Source: Rickettsiales bacterium (GTDB lineage Bacteria > Pseudomonadota > Alphaproteobacteria > Rs-D84). From it: DNA of 47,562 nt. Below the pieces are notes generated by a model. The model worked only from the letters and a program-made list of their open reading frames with translations, did no database searches and was not told the DNA's origin. Position 1 is the stretch's first letter, and each line of letters opens with the position of its first letter. This document shows positions 1 through 8,680 of this stretch, piece after piece. Where the stretch lies: positions 1-47,562 of the forward strand of contig JAISHM010000016.1 in the NCBI GenBank assembly GCA_031262525.1. Direction: 5' to 3'. The translations under genes were made by a program, and so were the position numbers.

Positions 1-81
1 TCCACCGGAGGGGAACTAATAAGTGTGCTAAACCACCCCACGGCTTCGCCGCACCCCTCCACAGGAGGGGAACTTGCACCA
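1..81. repeat. Palindromic repeat family A, partial/compound copy
   Basis: Contains AGTGTGCTAAACCACCCC-ACGGCTTCGCCG-CACCCCTCCACAGGAGGGGAACTTG, matching the right arm of the full copies at 1834-2001 and 4984-5149. Truncated by the window edge. Confidence 0.8.
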
Positions 82-129
82 GCGGGGTGGCACATTTGCA
101 CTTTGCACTTTGCACTTTGCACATTATTC

Positions 130-2058
130 TCATCTCTCTATAACCTCCCACACATACGATAGGCCACCGGTTGCATCTGTGCCGTTTGTATATCCGTATG
201 TCAAAACACATTTTTTTGTTGCGTTATCACAATCGGTGCCGGGGATTGGAATTGTATCAGACGCGGGCGCGGTTAAAACATTCCAATTTGTGCCGTCGTA
301 AATAAACTCATACACGCCCCCCTCAACCAGTTTTCCCGCAGTAATTGCCGCCCCATTCAGATAAATCGGTTTTGCGGTCTGGCTGTTGATTTTCAGTGTT
401 GCACCCGCGGCATTTGTGGTTGGAATTTTTCCAATTATTCGTTGATGTTTATAAATAACGGACGCATCATAATTCTCATTATAGGTGTCTGTTTCGGTAA
501 AAGTATACGCCGATGATGTCCCAGCCAGTGTTGCAATTTCACCCATAAATGTCATCATGGATTGTCTCATTATTCGCGTCAATAAAGTTGCCCCGTTATA
601 CGACCAAGATAAGTTTTCTATGTTACGTATATTATATTTAGTTTGTGATGTCCCTATGCCAAATAATCCCAACAGATAATACTTGTTATTATAATATACA
701 ATTTCAAATACATCATTTTTAGTGTTTGAATAAAATACCGCATCGTTATATAAAAAATTTCGCGCGGTATCAGTTGTAGATGAATCCCCATCGTCTATGG
801 TCAGGGTGGGTGGGATAAAAAATGCTATGTTCCCAATAATATTATTTCTGACCAAAAACCGCATGCCGTTTATTGGTTTGAAACCTGGGACGGATGCGCT
901 GCACGCATTGCTAACACAAGTCATTGTGGCAACGGGACCCACCGCCAAATTCAGGGTTTTTGCGTCAATGGTGCGCGGTTCGGTGCTGGTTCCGGTCAAC
1001 AACTCGTCAATGGTCATTTTTTGTGGCACAACGGGAATGTTTGGGGTGTCGGTTAAATCGTTATAAGACCCAGAAAACGCGACCGGCGACAGAGTTTCCG
1101 ATACCAATTTTTTCCCGCCCGCATCATCCGCAACATATTTTGCCACCCCCGCCGCGTCATTACCGAAATTGGCGGTTCCCGCGACGGGTGTTTTTATAGT
1201 TCCCGACACACTATCATAAAATCCAGTCGCAACAGGTTTCCAATTGGCTACAATATTCCCATTTTGTTTTATAATAAGGGAATAAACTTTACCCTGAAAA
1301 AGTGTTGTAGCGGTTTGTGATGTTGTTCCAATATTTCCTAATAAAATACGAGCTGGGGTTGAAAATTTGGCGGTTTGAGTTGATGCCCATACCAATTCAT
1401 TATTTACATAATATCCAGATTTATTAAACTTTATTCGTTTAATTGTGTTATCGTCTATGCGTGGCAGTTGAGTTTTATATGTTGCGCCAAATGTTACCTG
1501 GGGGGCTAAATAGTCTCCAGCATAAGCATACATAGAAATACCATTTCTATTATAACTTGTATGAGCGCCAAATAATTTTTGCTGTTCTGTCGTTTTTTTC
1601 ATTGACATCACAACTTCTATTTCTGTATCTAAATTTCCAATTAATCCTGTATTATAATAAGTGTCTCCATCAAATTGCTGAAAATCCCCCCCCCCCCCTA
1701 GGGTTGCGGTGGTTTCAGCGGTGTCAATACCTATTTTCCGGTCCGCATAGCCCGTCGTCGTCAATGCCGCATCCGCAGTGCTGATAAAAAGTGCAAATAC
1801 CAAAGTGCAAAGTGCAAATTTTAGAGTGCAGTACAAGTTCCCCTCCTGTGGAGGAATGGCACGAAGTGCCGGGGTGGTTAGAGATTTTAAGAAAAAACTC
1901 TTACCCTTAAATAGTTTAACTATATTGAAAATTTTGCCTTTATAAAAAAGTGTGCTAAACCACCCCGCCCGTTGGGCACCCCTCCACCAGAGGGGAACTT
2001 GCATTCGTAAAATCCGCATAAATTTTGGCGTTATTGGGTTTCTCTTCCTTTTATTCAT
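130..2058 (-). CDS. Secreted LamG/concanavalin-like surface protein with repeat-derived N-terminus
   Basis: 642-aa ORF. Signal-like segment FALCTLVFALFISTADAA and a LamG-like region (NGNIVANWKPVATGFYDSVSGT). Residues about 20-75 are encoded by a family A repeat. Confidence 0.65.
   Translation of the reverse strand: MNKRKRNPITPKFMRILRMQVPLWWRGAQRAGWFSTLFYKGKIFNIVKLFKGKSFFLKSLTTPALRAIPPQEGNLYCTLKFALCTLVFALFISTADAALTTTGYADRKIGIDTAETTATLGGGGDFQQFDGDTYYNTGLIGNLDTEIEVVMSMKKTTEQQKLFGAHTSYNRNGISMYAYAGDYLAPQVTFGATYKTQLPRIDDNTIKRIKFNKSGYYVNNELVWASTQTAKFSTPARILLGNIGTTSQTATTLFQGKVYSLIIKQNGNIVANWKPVATGFYDSVSGTIKTPVAGTANFGNDAAGVAKYVADDAGGKKLVSETLSPVAFSGSYNDLTDTPNIPVVPQKMTIDELLTGTSTEPRTIDAKTLNLAVGPVATMTCVSNACSASVPGFKPINGMRFLVRNNIIGNIAFFIPPTLTIDDGDSSTTDTARNFLYNDAVFYSNTKNDVFEIVYYNNKYYLLGLFGIGTSQTKYNIRNIENLSWSYNGATLLTRIMRQSMMTFMGEIATLAGTSSAYTFTETDTYNENYDASVIYKHQRIIGKIPTTNAAGATLKINSQTAKPIYLNGAAITAGKLVEGGVYEFIYDGTNWNVLTAPASDTIPIPGTDCDNATKKCVLTYGYTNGTDATGGLSYVWEVIER
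1686..1698. repeat. Homopolymer C13 (G13 on the coding strand)
   Basis: Direct reading aaaatCCCCCCCCCCCCCta. Encodes GGGG+D in the 130..2058 minus-strand ORF. Confidence 0.95.
1834..2001. repeat. Palindromic repeat family A, full copy (about 168 bp)
   Basis: CAAGTTCCCCTCC...GGGGTGGTT at the left and AACCACCCC...GGAGGGGAACTTG at the right form long imperfect terminal inverted repeats. The interior TTTTGCCTTTATAA..AAGTGTGCT is shared with 4984-5149. Confidence 0.9.
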
Positions 2059-2171
2059 CGTATAATATCAAAAATCACATTCGTCGGTCAATAAAAAAAT
2101 AATTCATCAATGTTAAAAATATCTTGATTTTTTTTAATAATGGGTTTATGCTGGTCGGGCAAAATGTTTTT

Positions 2172-2245
2172 GCGCCCATGGCTTAACTGGATAAAGCATC
2201 TGACTACGGATCAGAAGACTGAGGGTTCGAATCCTTCTGGGCGCG
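2172..2245 (+). tRNA. tRNA-Arg(ACG), CCA encoded at 2246-2248
   Basis: GCGCCCA/TGGGCGC acceptor, anticodon loop CTACGGA, T-arm GGTTCGAATCC. Confidence 0.93.
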
Positions 2246-2248
2246 CCA

Positions 2249-2342
2249 CCCTTCGCCTCTGCGAGGCTATGGGCGGCAGGCCACATAGCCAAGCAGTAAA
2301 GGCGAAGGAGTGTCGCCCGAAGCCTTGGCGAAGGGTGATTTA
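2249..2342. repeat. tRNA-linked palindromic repeat family D, copy 1
   Basis: CCCTTCGCC...GGCTATG..CATAGCC...GGCGAAGG...GGCGAAGGG nested inverted repeats directly after the tRNA-Arg CCA. Identical except for one base to 17522-17615. Confidence 0.9.
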
Positions 2343-2588
2343 ATGTATTATGTTTATATTTTACAAAGCAAAACATTTCCAGATAAATTTTATGCTGGCC
2401 AAACCGACGACTTAAAAAATAGATTACAAGTTCATAATTCTGGCTATTCATTAGCAACAAAACCTTATATTCCTTGGAAAATAATCAGTTATCATGCATT
2501 TATAGATAAAGATACTGCGTTGCGATTTGAGAGATACTTAAAATCTGGCTCTGGACAAGCATTTTCAAAAAGACATTTCAAAATATAA
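2343..2588 (+). CDS. GIY-YIG endonuclease superfamily protein (UPF0213-like)
   Basis: MYYVYILQSKTFPDKFYAGQTDDLKNRLQVHNSG... GIY-YIG-like motif, R..E residues. ATG at 2343. Confidence 0.85.
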   Translation: MYYVYILQSKTFPDKFYAGQTDDLKNRLQVHNSGYSLATKPYIPWKIISYHAFIDKDTALRFERYLKSGSGQAFSKRHFKI

Positions 2589-2589
2589 A

Positions 2590-2656
2590 AACACCCTTCG
2601 CCTCTGCGAGGCGTTTGCAGCGGCAGGCCACATAGCCAAGCAGTAAAGGCGCGCCA
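2590..2656. repeat. Family D repeat, partial copy downstream of the GIY-YIG gene
   Basis: CACCCTTCGCCTCTGCGAGGCG...GGCAGGCCACATAGCCAAGCAGTAAAGGCG, direct orientation relative to copy 1, ending in GGCGCGCCA. Confidence 0.85.
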
Positions 2657-2812
2657 TTTACTAAATTTCCCTTGCTTTTATGAAAAAATGTTTGTATTAT
2701 ACCTGTCGCTGATAAATCAGAACTGATTAAATAACTATGTCTTTTGGTCATAGTTATGATAAGGATTCTGGAAAAATCGGCGACGATTAGAAAAAACCAA
2801 AAGGATAAAAAT

Positions 2813-3445
2813 ATGGCACGTGATGGCGCAAAGCGCAGCACCAGAAAATTAAAGATTTCCCGCCGTCTGGGCGTGAATCTGTGGGGTCAGGCAAAATCCC
2901 CATTCAACAAAAGAAAATATAAACCGGGGCAACATGGCCCAACCAGTCGTGGTGGCAATAATTCCGACTATGCAAAACAGCATCGCGCAAAGCAGATGTT
3001 AAAGGGCTATTACGGAAACATCGGCGAAAAGAAATTCCACAAGTATTATGACGAAGCCAATAATATGAAGGGCGATACATCCAAAAACTTGATTGGTTTG
3101 TTGGAACGCCGTCTGGACGCGGTCGTTTATCGCGCAAAGTTGGCGCCAACCGTGTTTTCGGCGCGTCAGTTGGTCAGCCACGGGCATATCTTGGTCAATG
3201 GCAAACGGGTAAAAATTTCGTCCTATGTCGTGAATGTCGGTGATGTTATCTCTGTCAGCGACAAAGCAAAGCAAATGCCTTTGGTTGTATTGGCGCTGGA
3301 ATCGGCGGAACGCCCATTCGCGGATTACATCAACGTGGACAGCGCGAACTTTACCGCGACCTTTGTCCGTGTTCCGATGTTGGAAGATGTTCCGTATCCT
3401 GTTCAGATGCAGCCTGAATTGGTCGTCGAATTTTATTCACGTTAA
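2813..3445 (+). CDS. rpsD: 30S ribosomal protein S4
   Basis: [26 protein letters not shown]... [38 protein letters not shown] (S4 domain). The supplied ORF start at 2744 is upstream of the likely start. Confidence 0.97.
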   Translation: MARDGAKRSTRKLKISRRLGVNLWGQAKSPFNKRKYKPGQHGPTSRGGNNSDYAKQHRAKQMLKGYYGNIGEKKFHKYYDEANNMKGDTSKNLIGLLERRLDAVVYRAKLAPTVFSARQLVSHGHILVNGKRVKISSYVVNVGDVISVSDKAKQMPLVVLALESAERPFADYINVDSANFTATFVRVPMLEDVPYPVQMQPELVVEFYSR

Positions 3446-3449
3446 AATT

Positions 3450-3474
3450 AAATCCCCCGCCTGGGGGATTTTTT
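3450..3474 (+). terminator. Rho-independent terminator after rpsD
   Basis: AATCCCCCGCCTGGGGGATTTTTT hairpin plus T run. Confidence 0.85.
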
Positions 3475-3505
3475 CAATATAAAAAAATACAAAAAAGGAG
3501 AAAAA

Positions 3506-4741
3506 ATGAAAATAAAACCATTCGCAGGCGTGCGCCCACCACGGGAATTGGCGTCGGAAGTTGCATCTAAACCTTATGATGTGCTGAACTCGGCAGAGGC
3601 CAAGGCCGAGGCCGGCGAAAAATCCCTGTTGCACATTATTAAACCAGAAATTGATTTTGACCCGATTGCGGACGAACACTCGCAACCTGTGTATGATAAA
3701 GCGGTGGAAAATTTTCGGTTGTGGCAGGAACGCGGCTGGTTAAAAACGGACCCAACCGAGATGTATTATGTCTATGCACAAACGATGGACGGGCGGACGC
3801 AATACGGACTGGTCGCGGCGGCCAGCGTGTCGGATTATATGACGGGAAAAATTAAAAAACACGAATTGACGCGTAAAGATAAAGAAGAAGACCGAATGAT
3901 TCATGTGCGGATTCAGAATGCAAATCTGGAACCAGTGTTTTTTGCTTATCCAGATGTCGCGGAAATGAATGAAATTGTGGCGCGTGTTACGGCGGGCGAA
4001 CCAGAGTATAATTTTGTGGCGTCGGACGGCTTTGGACATACTTTTTGGACGATTACAGACGCGGCAACCAATTCCCGTATTACTGAAATATTTTCGGAAA
4101 TTCCGGCGCTGTATGTGGCGGACGGACATCATCGCACGGCGGCGGCGGCGCTGGTCGGTGAAGAAAAACGGCGCAATAATCCAAACCATACTGGGGATGA
4201 AGAATATAACTTTTTCTTGGCGGTGATTTTTCCAGAGAGCCAGTTAAAAATCATAGATTATAATCGCGTTGTTCGCGACTTGAACGGATTGACCGCGGAC
4301 GAATTTATCGCAAAATTGAATGATAATTTTGAAGTTGTTGAAATGGGGGCAGAGATTTACAAGCCAAACGCGTTGCATAACTTTTCAATGTATATTGACG
4401 GGAAATGGTATTCATTGACCGCGCGCCCAGGGACATACGATGACAATGACCCGATTGGGGTGTTGGATGTCACGGTATTGTCTAATTTGGTATTTGATAA
4501 AATTCTGAACTTGGGCGATTTAAGAACCAGTAAGCGGATTGACTTTGTTGGTGGAATCCGTGGTCTGGGCGAATTAAAAAAACGCGTAGATTCTGGGGAG
4601 ATGGCGGCGGCATTTGCGTTGTATCCAGTGTCAATGAAACAACTGATTGACATAGCGGACAGCGGAAATATAATGCCACCAAAGACGACCTGGTTTGAAC
4701 CAAAATTGCGCAGTGGTCTGGTTGTGCATAAATTGGGCTAA
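3506..4741 (+). CDS. DUF1015 family protein
   Basis: MKIKPFAGVRPPRELASEVASKPYDVLN...YVADGHHRTAAA; characteristic DUF1015 motifs. Confidence 0.88.
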   Translation: MKIKPFAGVRPPRELASEVASKPYDVLNSAEAKAEAGEKSLLHIIKPEIDFDPIADEHSQPVYDKAVENFRLWQERGWLKTDPTEMYYVYAQTMDGRTQYGLVAAASVSDYMTGKIKKHELTRKDKEEDRMIHVRIQNANLEPVFFAYPDVAEMNEIVARVTAGEPEYNFVASDGFGHTFWTITDAATNSRITEIFSEIPALYVADGHHRTAAAALVGEEKRRNNPNHTGDEEYNFFLAVIFPESQLKIIDYNRVVRDLNGLTADEFIAKLNDNFEVVEMGAEIYKPNALHNFSMYIDGKWYSLTARPGTYDDNDPIGVLDVTVLSNLVFDKILNLGDLRTSKRIDFVGGIRGLGELKKRVDSGEMAAAFALYPVSMKQLIDIADSGNIMPPKTTWFEPKLRSGLVVHKLG

Positions 4742-4771
4742 AAAAAAAAACGGGGCGAACCCCGTTTTTTT
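4741..4771 (+). terminator. Rho-independent terminator
   Basis: AAAAAAACGGGGCGAACCCCGTTTTTTT. Confidence 0.85.
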
Positions 4772-4828
4772 AGTGTGCAAAGTTCAGAGTGCAAAGTGCA
4801 AGTTTTAGAACACCGATACGCTGTCTCA

Positions 4829-4978
4829 CCCCGCTTACGGGGGGAGTCTCGACAAAGTCGGGGAGGGGAGGTGTCATTTACTCGGTCTTTATTTTTTTGC
4901 ACCCCCCCACCGCTAACGCGGGGTCCCCCCGCCAGCGCGAAGTCTCGGCTGTCGCTTTGCGACAGACAGGGGGTGGCA
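4829..4978. repeat. Palindromic repeat family B (MITE-like)
   Basis: TCACCCCGCTTACGGGG...CACCCCCCCACCGCTAACGCGGGG...CGCTTTGCGACAGACAGGGGGTGGCA; internal inverted repeats and outer CACCCC/GGGGGTG. Confidence 0.6.
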
Positions 4979-4983
4979 CAATA

Positions 4984-5149
4984 CAAGTTCCCCTCCTGTG
5001 GAGGGGTGGCACGAAGTGCCAGGGTGGTTAGAGAGCCCCAGAAAGAACTCTTGTCCTTAAACATTTTAATTATTGAAAATTTTGCCTTTATAACTAAGTG
5101 TGCTAAACCACCCCGCCCGTTGGGCACCCCTCCACAGGAGGGGAACTTG
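4984..5149. repeat. Palindromic repeat family A, full copy (about 166 bp)
   Basis: CAAGTTCCCCTCCTGTGGAGGGGTGGCACGAAGTGCC...AACCACCCCGCCCGTTGGGCACCCCTCCACAGGAGGGGAACTTG. Confidence 0.92.
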
Positions 5150-5195
5150 TACCGCGTTGTTAAAACTAAAATCTGAACTTTGAAAACTATAAACT

Positions 5196-5223
5196 AAAAA
5201 AACGGGGTGAACCCCGTTTTTTT
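5196..5223. terminator. Terminator hairpin, probably bidirectional
   Basis: AAAAAAACGGGGTGAACCCCGTTTTTTT directly after the collagen-like ORF (minus). Confidence 0.8.
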
Positions 5224-7021
5224 ACTGCTTCCCTGTTGGTGCTGTGCAGGTTTTAAGGGAATCCAACCATTCGGCTTCGGTTCCAGAAAAGTTATTAACC
5301 CTTTTGGCGGTATCAAACGCGCTTTCCCCTTTCAGGGAATCCAGCCATTGGGATTCGGTGCCACTGAATCCTTTGACTCTTACTGCGGCGGCAAACGCGC
5401 TTTCCCCTGCTGTTCCCGCGGCGCCAGTGTCCCCCTTTAATCCAGTTGCGCCGATGGCGCCAGTCGCCCCAGTTGCCCCTTTCAAGGTATTTAGCCAAGC
5501 TGCTTCTGATGCCAAGGATGAATCTATACCCTTTGCAATATCATATGCGCTGAGCCCGGTTGCCCCCGACGCACCCGTCGCACCACGCGCCCCATCCGCA
5601 CCTTTCAGAGTTTTTATCCAATCCGCTTCCGTAACAGATGCCAGTTTAGAGTCATTTTGCTTTGCAATATCAAATGCACTGAGCCCCGTCGCGCCGGTTG
5701 CCCCCGCTGCGCCGTCGCGTCCTTTCAAGGAATCCATCCACGCCGCTTGTGTTCCCCATGTTTCTATTCCCCCGGCCAGGTCAAATGCGCTTCTTCCGTC
5801 TGTTCCCGTCGCACCACGCGCTCCATCCGCACCTTTCAGAGTTTTTATCCAATCCGCTTCAGTAACAGATGCCAGTTTAGAGTCATTTTGTTTTGCAATA
5901 TCAAACGCACTGAGCCCGTCTGCACCTTTCAAGGAATCCATCCATGCCGCTTGGGTTGTCCATTCCTTATCCCCGCCAGCCAGGTCATACGCGCTGAGTC
6001 CGGTGTCACCCTTGGCACCAGTTGCCCCCACAGCGCCCGCTGCACCTGCTGCGCCCGTATCCCCCTTTAATCCAGTTGCACCAACGGCTCCTGTTGCACC
6101 GGTTGCCCCTGTTGCGCCCTTGGCTCCCTGTAATGTCGCCAGCCATTCGCGTTCATCACCCTTGAATTCAAGTGCTTTTTGTGCGACTTGGAACGCGCTG
6201 TCCCCGGCCGCGCCCGTCGCACCCTGAATACCTTGGACCCCTTGTGGTCCAGTTGCGCCCTGAACCCCCTGGGGACCCTGTGGCCCCATCGCACCAATTG
6301 TTCCGGCCGTACCATCTGCCCCTGTTGCGCCCGCAGGGCCCATTGCACCTGTGTCTCCTTTGGGTCCCTGTAATGTCGCCAGCCAGGCTGCTTCGTTCGC
6401 CAAACTGGAATTTGCGCGTTTTGCGATTGCAAATGCGCTTTCCCCGTCTGCACCCGCCGCCCCAGTTGCACCGGTTGCACCGGTTGCGCCGCGCGCACCT
6501 TCGGCCGCGGAAATAATCATCGTGCCGCTGCCCCCTGTGGAAATTGTTATATTATCGCCGCCGACAAACGCATCACGTGATATTTTTTGATTCAGTAAGT
6601 TATTCGTTTCAGAAATTGTGTAATAATCGGTTAAATCTGTGTTTTCAATAACACTATTTATGATATTTTCCAGATAATCGTATTGGTCCAATGTAACATA
6701 GTTTGATAAATCAACGTTCGCAATCCCAGACGACGCCACCGGAATTTTAATAGTAGAACCACCCGGACGTAAACGATTCGCGCCGTATCTGTCGGTTGTT
6801 GTGCTGGTGCTGGCCGCACGCGCGATTGTTTCCGCTGCCCCAGTTTCTGATTTTTGGGGTGTTGCCGCTGTTCGCGCCGTCGATGATACTTTTGGAGATG
6901 AAACAACTCCCGTCTGCGCCGAATCTGATAACTTTGTAATCGTAACCGCCGCATCCACAGAGTTGTTTAATACACCCACCGCGAATAACGCAACAAATGA
7001 TGTGATTGCCAGTTTTCTCAT
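5222..7021 (-). CDS. Secreted collagen-like (Gly-X-Y) repeat protein
   Basis: Signal peptide MRKLAITSFVALFAVGVLNNSVDAA, many GATGATGA/GPQGPQG triplets, repeated SAFDIAK...EADWIKTLKG spacer modules. Likely ATG at 7021 preceded by GGGAG; ORF extends to 7096. Confidence 0.9.
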   Translation of the reverse strand: MRKLAITSFVALFAVGVLNNSVDAAVTITKLSDSAQTGVVSSPKVSSTARTAATPQKSETGAAETIARAASTSTTTDRYGANRLRPGGSTIKIPVASSGIANVDLSNYVTLDQYDYLENIINSVIENTDLTDYYTISETNNLLNQKISRDAFVGGDNITISTGGSGTMIISAAEGARGATGATGATGAAGADGESAFAIAKRANSSLANEAAWLATLQGPKGDTGAMGPAGATGADGTAGTIGAMGPQGPQGVQGATGPQGVQGIQGATGAAGDSAFQVAQKALEFKGDEREWLATLQGAKGATGATGATGAVGATGLKGDTGAAGAAGAVGATGAKGDTGLSAYDLAGGDKEWTTQAAWMDSLKGADGLSAFDIAKQNDSKLASVTEADWIKTLKGADGARGATGTDGRSAFDLAGGIETWGTQAAWMDSLKGRDGAAGATGATGLSAFDIAKQNDSKLASVTEADWIKTLKGADGARGATGASGATGLSAYDIAKGIDSSLASEAAWLNTLKGATGATGAIGATGLKGDTGAAGTAGESAFAAAVRVKGFSGTESQWLDSLKGESAFDTAKRVNNFSGTEAEWLDSLKTCTAPTGKQ

Positions 7022-7195
7022 AGTTTTTCTCCCTTGGTAAAGCACCTGCTTTTTATTATAGGAATAATTATATAAAAAAATAAGAATATAGCGCAAGCAT
7101 TAAATTTATAATTTTCATTTTTACTGAACTTATGTAATAGCGAAAGATAAAATCGCGCTTGAAAAATATATTTTATCTGGTATTATTTGCGGGTT

Positions 7196-7268
7196 GCCGG
7201 CCTAGCTCAGTTGGTAGAGCATCTCATTCGTAATGAGGGGGTCGCAGGTTCAAGTCCTGTGGCCGGCA
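7196..7268 (+). tRNA. tRNA-Thr(CGT), CCA encoded
   Basis: GCCGGCC...GGCCGGC acceptor, anticodon loop TTCGTAA, T-arm AGGTTCAAGTCCT. Confidence 0.95.
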
Positions 7269-7360
7269 CCACCCATCCTCATAAATTTCTTTTTCGCGCA
7301 AGGTAAAAGTTTGCAATTATTATTATCGTTGGTATAATATGAAAAAATACAGGAATAAAA

Positions 7361-8680
7361 ATGTTTGATACTTTGACACGGCGATTGTCGGGAACTTTTG
7401 CAAAATTGACAGGGCGGACAAAATTGACGGCGGAAATGCTGGACGATGCCCTGCGCGAAATTCGTATTGCGTTATTAGAGGCCGATGTCGCGCTGCCCGT
7501 CGTGAAAAAAATAATCGCTGATGTTTCTGAAAAATCAATAGGTCAAAAAATTACCGATGGTGTGCGTCCCGCTGAACAGGTCGCAAAGATAGTTTATGAC
7601 GAATTGGTTGCTGTTTTGGGCGGTGAATCTGCGCCCGCCGCAACACCAAAAGTCCTTATGCTGGTCGGATTACAGGGAACCGGAAAAACCACAACCGCTG
7701 GGAAATTGGCGGCGTTTTATAAAAAAGCGGGAAAGTCTGTTTTATTAGTATCAACCGATATTTATCGCCCCAGTGCGCGCGAACAACTGGGAATGTTGGC
7801 GCATCAGGTTGGGGTTGAATCTTTGCCAATTATTGCGGATGAAAAACCTTTGACAACAGCTGCGCGCGCGTTGCGGGAAAATAAATCTGATATTTTAATT
7901 GTGGATACTGCGGGGCGTTTGCAGATTGACACGGCGATGATGGACGAATTGGCCCAGCTGAAAAAAATACTGAATCCCGACCAAATCTTGCTGACCGCGG
8001 ATGCCATGGCGGGTCAGGATTCAATAAATGTTGCGCGTGAATTTAATAGTCGTTTGGGAATAACTGGATTGGTTATGACGCGTGCAGACGGCGACGCGCG
8101 GGGTGGGGCGGTTCTGTCAATGCGTGTGGAAACAGGCGCGCCAGTTTTATGGGTTGGTGTGGGCGAAAAAATGGACGCGCTGGAACAATTCCACGCGGAC
8201 CGCGTTGCGTCGCAAATCTTGGGAATGGGCGATGTGGTGTCCTTGGTTGAAAAGGCGCAAGAACATATTTCTGAAAAAGATGCCGAAAATATGATGAAGA
8301 AAGTGTTTTCTGGGAACTTTGACCTGAACGATATGATGAATCAAATCAAACAGATTAAAAAAATGGGCAGCATCGGTGGGTTGTTAAAACTAATCCCAGG
8401 AATGGGAAAAATTACGGACGCGTTGCGTGATAAAAATTTGGACGGGGAAACCGCAAAACAATTGGCGATTTTATCGTCTATGACGAACGCAGAACGAAAA
8501 ACCCCAGCGATAATTTTTGCATCGCGCAAGGAGCGAATCGCTCGGGGCAGCGGAACCAGCGTTCGTGAAGTGGAACACATACTGAAAAATTATGAAAAAA
8601 TGAAGACTCAAATGGGGGCATTGTCCAAGATGGGCGGTCCCGAAAAAATTATGGAAATGATGAAAAATGCGAATCCTTAA
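7361..8680 (+). CDS. ffh: Signal recognition particle protein Ffh
   Basis: GLQGTGKTTTAGKLA, DTAGRLQ, TRADGDARGGA, C-terminal M domain. Confidence 0.98.
   Translation: MFDTLTRRLSGTFAKLTGRTKLTAEMLDDALREIRIALLEADVALPVVKKIIADVSEKSIGQKITDGVRPAEQVAKIVYDELVAVLGGESAPAATPKVLMLVGLQGTGKTTTAGKLAAFYKKAGKSVLLVSTDIYRPSAREQLGMLAHQVGVESLPIIADEKPLTTAARALRENKSDILIVDTAGRLQIDTAMMDELAQLKKILNPDQILLTADAMAGQDSINVAREFNSRLGITGLVMTRADGDARGGAVLSMRVETGAPVLWVGVGEKMDALEQFHADRVASQILGMGDVVSLVEKAQEHISEKDAENMMKKVFSGNFDLNDMMNQIKQIKKMGSIGGLLKLIPGMGKITDALRDKNLDGETAKQLAILSSMTNAERKTPAIIFASRKERIARGSGTSVREVEHILKNYEKMKTQMGALSKMGGPEKIMEMMKNANP

Noticed and set aside
2146-2460. 104-aa ORF antisense to tRNA-Arg and repeat D
   Set aside because: Translation of tRNA and repeat sequence (GGAPRRIRTLSLL...), a common spurious prediction.
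3740-4189. Antisense ORFs opposite DUF1015, recG, recN and other conserved genes
   Set aside because: No motifs, low-complexity composition, and they overlap confidently assigned CDSs.
4775-5176. ORFs across repeat families A and B (e.g. 133 aa plus strand, 129 aa minus strand)
   Set aside because: Both strands are open only because of repetitive palindromic sequence; no RBS or protein-like composition.
5244-6227. 327-aa plus-strand ORF rich in AP/VAP repeats
   Set aside because: Antisense to the collagen-like gene; its Ala/Pro-rich pattern is the reverse complement of Gly-X-Y codons.
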